A DNA stretch of 7,290 bases from JABMPR01 sp964508765. Lineage in GTDB: Bacteria; Fidelibacterota; UBA8477; JABMPR01. Location of the stretch: the NCBI GenBank assembly GCA_964508765.1, contig CAZDVD010000074.1:1-7290 (forward strand), written 5' to 3'. This document shows positions 1 through 5,714 of the stretch, one piece after another; the first letter of the stretch is position 1; each line of letters opens with the position of its first letter. The translations under genes were made by a program, and so were the position numbers. The notes beneath the pieces are model-generated. The model did no database searches and was not told where the DNA came from. It saw nothing but the letters and a program-made list of their open reading frames with translations.

Positions 1-5
1 CTTCA

Positions 6-51
6 CCCCCCAAGCCCTTGGCCACTTCGGTGGCTGGGGGCTATTCTTTTT
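6..51 (+). terminator. Terminator-like hairpin with TTCG loop and T-tract
   Basis: A strong stem GCCAC-TTCG-GTGGC (21-34) with a stable TTCG tetraloop is enclosed by C-run/G-run pairing (CCCCC 6-10 with GGGGG 36-40). The left arm can add a small CCAA/TTGG hairpin. The sequence CTATTCTTTTTCT follows at 41-53. Structure plus T-rich tail is the form of a plus-strand intrinsic terminator, presumably for a gene or RNA lying left of the window. The upstream transcript is not visible, so its partner is unknown. Confidence 0.6.
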
Positions 52-100
52 CTAGTAGAATAGTGTTATGTAAGGGATAGGGCCTAACAATCCTTTATCC

Positions 101-127
101 TCGTCATCCCGAGCGGCGTCGAGGGAC
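101..127. repeat. REP-like interspersed palindromic repeat
   Basis: The block starts TCGTCATCCCGAGCGGCGTC and continues to GAGGGAC, with TCCC (107-110) and GGGA (123-126) as the outer arms of an imperfect palindrome. From memory, sequences of the form CGTCATCCCGAGCG...GAGGGA are highly repeated intergenic elements in many bacterial genomes, including members of the Bacteroidota/Chlorobi and Chloroflexota. Only one copy lies in this window, so the repeat status rests on recognition, not on copies seen here. Confidence 0.5.
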
Positions 128-222
128 AATAATCCTGTTGACATTCATACCTAATCAACCAGCCAATCAGAACCCTCCAACTATGACAAACAAAGACTCC
201 GTATGCCAATAAACTCGTCGGG

Positions 223-252
223 CAGGCTAAAATCGGCAGGCTAATTTCGTGG
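223..252 (+). repeat. 30-bp CAGGCTAAAA element, copy A
   Basis: This copy matches 855-884 at 23 of 30 positions without gaps. Both contain CAGGCTAAAA followed, at identical spacing, by a second AGGCTAA 14 bp after the first AGGCTAA. The tandem half-site pattern could be a protein-binding site or a diverged intergenic repeat. Copy B forms the 5' side of the putative structured RNA at 851-1100. Confidence 0.4.
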
Positions 253-290
253 GTATCATTGAAAGGGACACGTTTTTGGTGGGGGTAAAA

Positions 291-324
291 AAAACGCCGG
301 TACTCTTGAAGAGCCCGGCGTTTT
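291..324 (-). terminator. Intrinsic terminator of csp
   Basis: AAAACGCCGG (291-300) pairs perfectly with CCGGCGTTTT (315-324), and the loop contains a further CTCTT-G-AAGAG palindrome (303-313). Read on the minus strand, the GC-rich stem is followed by an uninterrupted run of T, and it begins just after the csp stop codon. The plus strand also has TTTT after the stem, so it may work in both directions. Confidence 0.93.
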
Positions 325-346
325 AAAATTCTTTAGTATAAAGAAT

Positions 347-559
347 TTATACAGCAGTAACGTTCTCTGCCTGTGGACCTTTTTCGCCCTGTGTGACATT
401 CAAAGTTACATTTTGTCCTTCTTTTAAGGACGCGTGTCCTTCACCGTTGATCGCACGATAATGAACAAATACGTCTGGACCGTCTTCTTGCTGAAGAAAT
501 CCGTAACCTTTTGAATCGTTAAACCATTTGACCACACCGTTGACTAATTGATCAGCCAT
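347..559 (-). CDS. csp: Cold-shock domain protein (CspA family)
   Basis: This 70-residue protein is a complete single cold-shock domain and has the usual length of bacterial Csp proteins. It contains the family core: VKWFNDSKGYGFL (residues 10-22, including RNP1 KGYGFL) and RNP2 VFVHY (30-34), the aromatic surface that binds single-stranded RNA and DNA. The C-terminal stretch has the usual V-T-x-G-x-K-G-P-Q-A-x-N-V pattern. Such proteins act as cytoplasmic RNA chaperones that melt mRNA structure. The start is supported by AAAGAGG (plus 567-573) seven bases upstream. It is monocistronic, with a strong terminator directly downstream. The long gene-free DNA upstream would allow an extended 5' leader, as in known cold-shock genes, but no thermosensor fold was demonstrated. 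Confidence 0.97.
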   Translation of the reverse strand: MADQLVNGVVKWFNDSKGYGFLQQEDGPDVFVHYRAINGEGHASLKEGQNVTLNVTQGEKGPQAENVTAV

Positions 560-850
560 TCTTGAACCTCTTTCTTAATCATAACCACTAAAGGTGGCTT
601 TCTTCTAGTCAGTCCATTCTACATACAATTGCAGAAAACATTACCATCCACCTGGACTATCCTGACTATGGGATGAATATGAGGCAATAAAACGTAAAAC
701 AAACAATCATTTACAATCATTTACAATTATTTTTCACACTCTTTTTTTGGGTTTCTGGGTGCTATTCTATTTAATAGAGCTATTCTCTAAATCTTATCGC
801 TAGCCTATCAACTATGCTAATCTATACCACAGTAGGACACGAATACTGTT
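560..850. other. Non-coding region upstream of csp
   Basis: No credible coding region occurs on either strand. On the minus strand it holds the csp Shine-Dalgarno sequence, a short hairpin (CCACT/GGTGG, plus 585-597) in the probable csp leader, and a possible -10 box TAGAAT (plus 616-621) without a recognisable -35. An AT-rich tandem repeat lies at 701-730 and a TCTATT-T-AATAGA inverted repeat at 766-778. The motif CTATTCT occurs at 762-768 and 780-786. The csp promoter is most likely here but was not pinned down. Confidence 0.45.
701..730. repeat. Three tandem copies of a 10-bp AT-rich unit
   Basis: Three consecutive 10-mers, AAACAATCAT, TTACAATCAT and TTACAATTAT, differ at only a few positions. 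The period is about one helical turn, and the tract lies upstream of csp on the side from which csp is transcribed. It could act as an UP-like or curved-DNA element, but this is inference. Confidence 0.55.
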
Positions 851-854
851 CCTT

Positions 855-884
855 CAGGCTAAAACCGAAAGGCTAAATAGCTGG
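855..884 (+). repeat. 30-bp CAGGCTAAAA element, copy B
   Basis: This is the second copy of the element at 223-252 (23 of 30 identical, same orientation). It overlaps the 5' arm of the putative structured RNA: its GCTAAAA forms the closing stem, while its two AGGCTA units can both pair with TAGCCT at 913-918, giving mutually exclusive folds. Confidence 0.4.
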
Positions 885-1070
885 AATGTATATACCAAAA
901 TTCAATTGTTCGTAGCCTGTTTTACTTCAGAACCTGTGGGACACTGTGTGTAAAAATGGGAAAGACACAAAGGCGATTTAAATGCACCCTGAGGTTAAGA
1001 AGGACCTGGATGTTCGATTAAGATGCTGTATCTGAAATAACTGTAGATTAATCGCAAATGTTTTAGCAAG

Positions 1071-1100
1071 GGGCCGGTTTATTACCGGTCCTTTTCATTT
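1071..1100 (+). terminator. Intrinsic terminator, plus strand
   Basis: GGGCCGG (1071-1077) pairs with CCGGTCC (1085-1091), with one G-T wobble and a TTTATTA loop. The sequence TTTTCATTT follows. The T-tract is on the plus-strand side only, so this ends rightward transcription, yet no plus-strand gene lies upstream in the window. It is best read as the 3' end of the putative RNA at 851-1100. Confidence 0.75.
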
Positions 1101-1122
1101 ATCTCCACAAACCTGCTGCGTG

Positions 1123-1207
1123 AGTCCCCGTGCATGCGCGTGGAGGGATGACCACGCCGTAGCTGGTAGCACAGACGGATTGGTTCACTGGGGACTATTC
1201 TTTTTTT
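1123..1207 (+). other. Folded element with terminator-like 3' end
   Basis: AGTCCCC (1123-1129) pairs with GGGGACT (1190-1196), enclosing a hairpin GCGTGG/CCACGC (1138-1143 with 1152-1157) and a second arm CCGT/ACGG (1157-1160 with 1175-1178) or alternatively GTGC/GCAC. The tail ATTCTTTTTTTAT follows. It resembles a three-way junction ending in a terminator. Its last bases closely match those of the left-edge hairpin (GGGGGCTATTCTTTTT at 36-51 versus GGGGACTATTCTTTTT here). It may be a second small RNA or a long-armed terminator. Parts look vaguely tRNA-like, but no tRNA cloverleaf can be formed. Confidence 0.4.
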
Positions 1208-1334
1208 ATAGAGACTCTCTCACCGCTTCTAAGAAAAATACTTGATAGCATTTTATGTCGCTAATATGCAATCACATCTTAAAGTGATAGCCAGATATGG
1301 AATTCTTCTGCCGGTCAATATTTGACCAGACCAA
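1208..1334. other. Spacer downstream of SGNH hydrolase gene
   Basis: No gene was found. Two short inverted repeats are present: ATCAC/GTGAT near 1271-1288, and GGTCAA-TAT-TTGACC (1313-1327) just past the stop codon of the minus-strand hydrolase gene. The latter could slow or end transcription of that gene, but it lacks a following T-tract on the minus strand. Confidence 0.3.
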
Positions 1335-2000
1335 TCATTCATTTATATGGTGTTTCAAAATTTCACTCCAGACCAAATATCCCTGGCCAGAAAGATGGAG
1401 CCCATCATTTGTGAACTCCTGAATCAAATATCCTTCTTCGTCAATAAACTTACTATATAAGTTGAGATAATTTGTTTGAGTTTTTTTGCAGAGTTGAACG
1501 AGTGATTCATTTAAGAGAATTATTTCTGAACTCTTGCTGACATGTTTGGGGTATTTGTCATAAGCTGGATTTACAGGTAGTACACTCTGTATATAGATTT
1601 GAGTGCGGGGGGATTCCGCTTGAGTTCGCTGTATAAATTGTGCTATGTTTTTCAGGATATTTTTTTGAGAAGCGCCTTTCGACAGGTCATTGATGCCAAT
1701 GAGTAGGAAGATCTTCAAGGGCTTTGATTCCAAAATTTCATCAGCTCGATTTAATATTCCCCGGGTTACATCCGCACTGATCCCCCGGTTCTTGATGCGT
1801 GGATCTCCCAAAAGTTCATCCCAATTCCCACCGTCTGTAATACTGTTACCCAGCAGTATTATTTCGTCAGGATCGTTTGGCAAATATCGAAAGAGATCAG
1901 CTTTTCGTTCGTAGTAAACGGATGTGGGGACCTTGGCTTCCTGTGCGATTCCAGTCTGGATAGTTAGTGAAGCAATTATTAGTAAGCATATTCCGCGCAT
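1335..2000 (-). CDS. Secreted SGNH/GDSL-type hydrolase
   Basis: This 221-residue protein begins with a signal peptide: an Arg near the start, a hydrophobic run to about residue 17, and a likely signal peptidase I cut after G-I-A (17-19). The mature part is an SGNH hydrolase. Block I is LLGNSITDGG (49-58) with the nucleophile Ser53. The oxyanion Gly73 lies in NRGIS and Asn104 in LLIGIND (99-105). Block V DGLHLSGQGY (199-208) supplies Asp199 and His202. The family cleaves acyl or acetyl esters, often on carbohydrates; the substrate here is unknown. The start is supported by AGAGGGG (plus 2007-2013) six bases upstream. It is divergent from glpD and appears monocistronic. The small size fits a stand-alone esterase without carbohydrate-binding modules. 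Confidence 0.9.
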   Translation of the reverse strand: MRGICLLIIASLTIQTGIAQEAKVPTSVYYERKADLFRYLPNDPDEIILLGNSITDGGNWDELLGDPRIKNRGISADVTRGILNRADEILESKPLKIFLLIGINDLSKGASQKNILKNIAQFIQRTQAESPRTQIYIQSVLPVNPAYDKYPKHVSKSSEIILLNESLVQLCKKTQTNYLNLYSKFIDEEGYLIQEFTNDGLHLSGQGYLVWSEILKHHINE

Positions 2001-2077
2001 GGCAAACCCCTCTGTTTTTTTGTTCTATCAGTTTAGATCAAGTTCATATACAATCAAAATTTAATAAGACATAAATC

Positions 2078-2106
2078 TTGACTTTCGGCAAACTTTTAGC
2101 CAAAAT
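2078..2106 (+). promoter_or_regulatory. Candidate promoter of glpD
   Basis: TTGACT (2078-2083) and CAAAAT (2101-2106) are separated by 17 bp on the plus strand, a sigma70-like arrangement about 140 bp before the glpD start. Just downstream lie direct repeats AATATGCA (2104-2111, 2132-2139) and GAATAAATA (2113-2121, 2127-2135), plus an AATAT-GCA-ATATT inverted repeat (2132-2144), all plausible operator material. The -10 match is moderate, and no catabolite-activator or GlpR consensus was recognised. Confidence 0.35.
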
Positions 2107-2247
2107 ATGCATGAATAAATAATAACGAATAAATATGCAATATTCAACAATTAAGACCTAAACCAAAAAGCAGTAACGGTTTCATCGTGGAAGGGGAATA
2201 AAATCAGCAAGCAAAGCATCTCAAGGGTAGGGCAATATAGTAAACAG

Positions 2248-3897
2248 GTGTTTGACGTCGCCATCATTGGTGGTGGAATCAATGGTGCTGGTATCGCTCT
2301 GGATCTGGCTTTACGCGGTGTGAAAACAATTCTGGTGGAGAAAAAGGACTTTGGTTGGTATGCAACGAGTGCCTCTACCAAGCTTATTCACGGTGGCTTA
2401 CGGTATCTTGAATATTTTGAACTGGCACTTGTCCGCGAGTCTATGGCCGAGCGCGAACGCCTGCTCTCCAATGCGCCACATCTTGTTCATCCGCTAAAAC
2501 TGAATGTTCCTATCTTTAAGCACAGTAAGCGTCCAGCCTGGATGGTACGCGCTGGCTTGACCTTGTATGATATTTTGTCATATGACAAATCTCTGCCAAA
2601 TCATAGTTATGTGAATAACAGTAAAAAAAATCGCTCAAAGAAATTTATTGATCCAGCATTAAACCCTGACGGTTTATCTGCAATCTGTTCTTATTACGAT
2701 TGTCAGGTTCCTTTTCCAGAACGACTAACCACAGAATTGGTACTCGGTGCCGAAGAGGCCGGTGCCAGCGTGTTGAATTACTGCGAAGTTATTGATCTGG
2801 ACAAGGGCAATGGAGACTATAGCCATACACTCGAAGTCAAAGATATGCTATCTGGAGATGCACACACCATCCAGGCCCGGAAAGTGATTAATGCTGGTGG
2901 ACCCTTTGTGGATATGGTGAATGTATCTATGGGTGAGGCTGTAGGCCGTAAAATGGGTGGTACTAAAGGTAGTCATTTACTGATTAAAAAATTCGAGGGT
3001 GGTCCTAAAGAAGCAATTTATGTTGAAGCTAGGCAGGATTATCGTCCCTACTTTATCGTACCCTGGTTGGATTATTACCTCGTGGGAACCACCGACATAT
3101 TTTATGATGGTGATATGGATGCTGTTCATGCTACCAGTGAAGAGGTCAAGTATTTACTCAATGAATTGAATTTTCTAATCCCAGGTAAATCTTTCTCAGA
3201 GAAGGATGTTGTTTACACCTATTCTGGAATTCGCCCCTTACTTTATGAACCCAGTAAAAAAGAACGCAGTGTGACTCGCAAACATATTATTCTGGACCAC
3301 GAGAAGACCACAGGGACCAAAGGCGTATACTCAATTATTGGTGGAAAATTAACCACCTACAGAAGTCTTGCTGAAGAAACGGGTGATCTCATCTGCAAGT
3401 ACCTCAATATGAAATCAAAATGCCTGACCAGAGCATTTAAACTGCCAGGTGCCAGGATGACAGCTGAAATACGCTCCAAGATTACTGACCTCCAGGCCAC
3501 CCATAATATTGCAGATGTAACGATTACACATTTGATAGAGTTCTATGGATCTCGTACCCTAAATGTGCTTGCCAATATTGGGGACCGAACAGAGTTGTCA
3601 AAATTGATCAATCCAAAACGCCCAGAAATATATGCGGAAATTGCTTATGCTATTGAGGTTGAACACGCCCACTCCCTCACAGATATCTTTTTTAGAAGAA
3701 CGGATCTTGGCTCCTACGAAGATGGTTCTACAGGCAGTGCCGGCCTCCAAATTCTTCAGTTGATTTCTTCATTATTGGGCTGGACTCCAGAACAGTCGGA
3801 AGTCAAGTATGCTGCCCTGCTCGAGACCATGTCTCGCCAGGGATATCAGCATCAGGTTGAAACACCAAAGCAGTCAGAAGAGATGGTTCTGGCATAA
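2248..3897 (+). CDS. glpD: FAD-dependent glycerol-3-phosphate dehydrogenase
   Basis: GlpD oxidises sn-glycerol-3-phosphate to dihydroxyacetone phosphate and passes electrons to the quinone pool at the inner membrane face. The 549-residue protein opens with the FAD-binding dinucleotide fold IIGGGINGAGIALDLALRG (6-24). It has the family signature STKLIHGGLRYLE (43-55), the conserved GTKGSHLLI (238-246), VPWLDYYLVGTTD (271-283), YSGIRPL (325-331) and the C-terminal FAD loop IIGGKLTTYR (363-372). A helical C-terminal domain (about 400-535) follows. The length is somewhat greater than the roughly 500 residues of the E. coli enzyme. The start is GTG: the frame is open upstream to 2155 but offers no ATG, GTG or TTG there, and the fold begins right at this codon. 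The nearest purine-rich stretch (TAGGG, 2228-2232) is rather far upstream. No glpK or glpF is in view. Confidence 0.96.
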   Translation: MFDVAIIGGGINGAGIALDLALRGVKTILVEKKDFGWYATSASTKLIHGGLRYLEYFELALVRESMAERERLLSNAPHLVHPLKLNVPIFKHSKRPAWMVRAGLTLYDILSYDKSLPNHSYVNNSKKNRSKKFIDPALNPDGLSAICSYYDCQVPFPERLTTELVLGAEEAGASVLNYCEVIDLDKGNGDYSHTLEVKDMLSGDAHTIQARKVINAGGPFVDMVNVSMGEAVGRKMGGTKGSHLLIKKFEGGPKEAIYVEARQDYRPYFIVPWLDYYLVGTTDIFYDGDMDAVHATSEEVKYLLNELNFLIPGKSFSEKDVVYTYSGIRPLLYEPSKKERSVTRKHIILDHEKTTGTKGVYSIIGGKLTTYRSLAEETGDLICKYLNMKSKCLTRAFKLPGARMTAEIRSKITDLQATHNIADVTITHLIEFYGSRTLNVLANIGDRTELSKLINPKRPEIYAEIAYAIEVEHAHSLTDIFFRRTDLGSYEDGSTGSAGLQILQLISSLLGWTPEQSEVKYAALLETMSRQGYQHQVETPKQSEEMVLA

Positions 3898-3898
3898 T

Positions 3899-3934
3899 TC
3901 AATTAAGGTTTATGAATATATATTCATGAATTGA
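3899..3934. promoter_or_regulatory. Perfect 16-bp palindrome after glpD, possible operator
   Basis: ATGAATATATATTCAT (3912-3927) is a perfect 16-bp palindrome. It overlaps a second one, ATTCATGAAT (3922-3931), and is flanked by TCAATT (3899-3904) and AATTGA (3929-3934). There is no T-tract, so it is a poor terminator. It lies 11 bp upstream of a TTGACA box, the position expected of an operator or activator site. The binding protein is unknown. Confidence 0.4.
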
Positions 3935-3938
3935 TATA

Positions 3939-3966
3939 TTGACAATGAGTCCAATGATCATTAAAT
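3939..3966 (+). promoter_or_regulatory. Candidate promoter for the egsA-HAD operon
   Basis: A perfect -35 hexamer TTGACA (3939-3944) is followed after 16 bp by TTAAAT (3961-3966), or after 17 bp by TAAATA. The -10 match is only fair. It is the best rightward promoter candidate in the glpD-egsA spacer, but it lies about 350 bp before egsA, implying a long leader that would include the short frames at 3997-4223. Confidence 0.35.
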
Positions 3967-3996
3967 ATGCTCCATGTCAAAAATAGGTGTGGAAAC

Positions 3997-4223
3997 ATGA
4001 TTTATCTTTCAGGATATGATCAGATTTATGGTTTGCTCCAAGCCTGAATGAAAACAATGCTACGAGGACTATGTTTTTCAGTATTGATGTTTGCTCTTAC
4101 GAGCATGGCAATGGGTGATGTTTTTATCACGGTGTCCAATTAATGGATCTGGGAATCCGCTCCTTTGCCATAGATTATCCGATTATGACCGTAGATTTAT
4201 ATCAGGAATTTATGGAGAAATAA
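3997..4223 (+). other. Short consecutive frames; leader peptide or decayed gene
   Basis: Three short frames lie end to end in the glpD-egsA spacer. A 16-residue one (3997-4047) stops immediately before an ATG in the same frame. A 31-residue one (4048-4143) starts MKTMLRGLCFSVLMFALTSM and looks like a signal peptide followed by a few residues. A 26-residue one (4143-4223), in another frame, overlaps it in TAATG. None has a good Shine-Dalgarno sequence. This could be the remnant of a small exported protein broken by a stop and a frameshift, or chance frames in the long egsA leader. No family was recognised. Confidence 0.25.
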
Positions 4224-4226
4224 ACA

Positions 4227-4244
4227 CTTAAAGTGCGCTTTAAG
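4227..4244 (+). other. Hairpin in egsA leader
   Basis: CTTAAAG (4227-4233) and CTTTAAG (4238-4244) form a perfect 7-bp stem around a TGCG loop, about 70 bases before the egsA start. There is no T-tract, so it is not a standard terminator. It may mark the end of the preceding short frames or shape the egsA leader. Confidence 0.35.
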
Positions 4245-4313
4245 ATTCCAAGCAAGTTTTAACAGCCCCAGTAGATATTTTTCACCTGCAGGGACAGGTA
4301 AGAAGGTAAGACA

Positions 4314-5714
4314 ATGCAAAGTTTTGAAACGGAGACTCGAGAACGGCTGCAAACTGCCTTGAAAAAGGCTGATACGACTCAATATATCGAGGTCGGGTAT
4401 AATTCGATCCAACATGTCGGTGAGATGTTTAAGCAATGCTTCCCTGGAAAAAAAGCGGTGGTTATTGCCGATACTAACACTTTTAATGCCGCTGGAAAAC
4501 AAGTTCAAAGGGTACTTGAATCTCAGGTAGAAGGAACGTTATCACCCTATATTTTTGAAGTGGAAGATATGCATGCAGAAATGCAACATGTTAACCTACT
4601 AGCCAAATATCTAAGTTCTATTGATGCCATAGCAGTGGTTGTTGGATCCGGAACAATCAATGATCTTACCAAGCTTGCCTCCTATCGTAATCAAAGACAA
4701 TATATGGTTGTGGTTACGGCAGCTTCTGTTGATGGATATACAGCCTTTGGTGCATCCATTACCTCAGGTGGTTTCAAGCAGACCTTCCAGTGTCCCGCGC
4801 CCCGGGGAGTGATTGCTGATATTGATGTCTTGTCACAGGCTCCAAAAGAGATGAATGCTTGGGGATATGCTGATCTCATTGCAAAAATTCCTGCAGGAGC
4901 TGATTGGATGCTAGCCGATGCTCTGGGGATTGAGGCAATAGATCCGGTATCCTGGAATTTGGTTCAGGCACCCCTGAGAGATTTGACATCAGATCCAGCT
5001 GGTGTGCGCGATGGTGATGCAAAAGCTCTCTGCTTTCTGATCGAAGGCTTGTTAATGAGCGGCCTGGCCATGCAGCACTTGGGCTCCTCCCGACCTGCTT
5101 CCGGTGCGGAACATCAATTCAGTCATCTCTGGGATATTGAACACCACACCCATCATGGCATTGCCCCTTCCCACGGCTTTAAAGTTGCCATTGGATCTTT
5201 GTCCGCTCTGGCGCTCTATGAACAAATTTTACCCCTGGATTTTCAGGACAGGAGCTGGTCGTTACCCGAGATACAGGCCCGTTGGACATCATTTGATATT
5301 ATCGAAAAGAGAATTCGGGCAAGATTTCAGGATGATATGATAGCGCAACAGATTTTGGAGCAGGTCCGGGGAAAATATATCACGGCAGAAATATTGCATA
5401 ATCGTCTTAAAGTCCTCAGTGAGCTTTGGCCAGAATTGAGACCACGCCTTGAACAGCAAGTGATTCCTTTTGGTGAATTACGATCAAAGCTGGGACAAGT
5501 TGCCGGACCACAACGACCAGAAGATATTGGCATAGATTTAATGCGATTGAAGAACAGTTACGAGTTTGCACGCTATATCCGCACCCGTTACACCCTCCTT
5601 GATGTTGCCCACGAGACCGGGCTCACAGGGATATGTATGTATCAGATATTTAAAAATGATGTCTATTGGTCAGGCAGCAAAAAGGTAGTGGAGACTGGAA
5701 ATGCTATCTCCTGA
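4314..5714 (+). CDS. egsA: AraM/EgsA-type sn-glycerol-1-phosphate dehydrogenase
   Basis: This enzyme of the iron-containing alcohol dehydrogenase/glycerol dehydrogenase fold interconverts DHAP and sn-glycerol-1-phosphate using NAD(P)H; the Bacillus relative is Ni-dependent. The nucleotide-binding GSGTINDLTK is at 111-120, followed by TAASVDGYTA (135-144). The expected metal ligands are visible as Asp187 (YADLIAKIPAG), His267 (SGAEHQFSH) and His287 (APSHGFKVAIG). The 466 residues exceed the roughly 394 of Bacillus EgsA, mostly through a longer C-terminal helical part that keeps a conserved-looking arginine-rich end (RYIRTRYTLLD). The ATG has AAGGT (4303-4307) seven bases upstream. Its end overlaps the next gene by 14 bp. 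The neighbouring GlpD supplies DHAP. A closely related polyol-phosphate dehydrogenase cannot be fully excluded. Confidence 0.9.
   Translation: MQSFETETRERLQTALKKADTTQYIEVGYNSIQHVGEMFKQCFPGKKAVVIADTNTFNAAGKQVQRVLESQVEGTLSPYIFEVEDMHAEMQHVNLLAKYLSSIDAIAVVVGSGTINDLTKLASYRNQRQYMVVVTAASVDGYTAFGASITSGGFKQTFQCPAPRGVIADIDVLSQAPKEMNAWGYADLIAKIPAGADWMLADALGIEAIDPVSWNLVQAPLRDLTSDPAGVRDGDAKALCFLIEGLLMSGLAMQHLGSSRPASGAEHQFSHLWDIEHHTHHGIAPSHGFKVAIGSLSALALYEQILPLDFQDRSWSLPEIQARWTSFDIIEKRIRARFQDDMIAQQILEQVRGKYITAEILHNRLKVLSELWPELRPRLEQQVIPFGELRSKLGQVAGPQRPEDIGIDLMRLKNSYEFARYIRTRYTLLDVAHETGLTGICMYQIFKNDVYWSGSKKVVETGNAIS

Larger units (their letters stand above)
53..290. other. Non-coding stretch left of csp terminator
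   Basis: No convincing reading frame occurs on either strand between the left-edge hairpin and the csp terminator. It contains the interspersed-repeat-like palindrome at 101-127 and one copy of a 30-bp element at 223-252 (listed separately). A TTGACA at 137-142 lacks a matching -10 box. The region reads as spacer or repeat-bearing intergenic DNA. Confidence 0.5.
851..1100 (+). ncRNA. Putative structured non-coding RNA with own terminator
   Basis: The ends of this gene-free segment pair over long range: CCTT (851-854) with AAGG (1068-1071), and after a 3-nt bulge GCTAAAAC (858-865) with GTTTTAGC (1060-1067). Inside, several local helices can coexist: AGGCTA (870-875)/TAGCCT (913-918), TGTGT (947-951)/ACACA (965-969), AGGT (992-995)/ACCT (1004-1007) and CGATTAA (1015-1021)/TTAATCG (1048-1054). 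An intrinsic terminator follows immediately (1071-1100). A closed multi-helix of about 220 nt ending in a terminator, with no plus-strand gene upstream, suggests a small RNA. The size is near that of 6S RNA, but no family was recognised. No convincing promoter was found, and a 17-codon frame at 982-1035 could mean a tiny peptide instead. Confidence 0.45.

Noticed and set aside
34..55. Left-edge hairpin as an integron attC or the 3' end of a known RNA
   Set aside because: No RYYYAAC/GTTRRRY core sites and no recognisable RNA family; the terminator interpretation is sufficient.
137..165. TTGACA box as a rightward promoter
   Set aside because: No -10-like hexamer occurs at 15-19 bp and no gene or RNA follows in a suitable position.
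982..1035. A 17-codon frame with AAGG nearby, ending in a Cys-Cys pair, inside the putative RNA
   Set aside because: It is very short, has no homologue that I recognise, and lies within paired RNA segments. It is noted as an alternative to a non-coding role but not called as a gene.
1138..1200. Faint tRNA resemblance (TAGCTGGTAGCA... and GGTTCACTGGGGAC)
   Set aside because: No acceptor stem, anticodon arm or proper T-arm can be formed, and the strongest pairing is a terminator-like stem.
1313..1327. GGTCAA-TAT-TTGACC hairpin as the terminator of the SGNH hydrolase gene
   Set aside because: The stem is short and AT-containing, and the minus-strand sequence after it is not T-rich.
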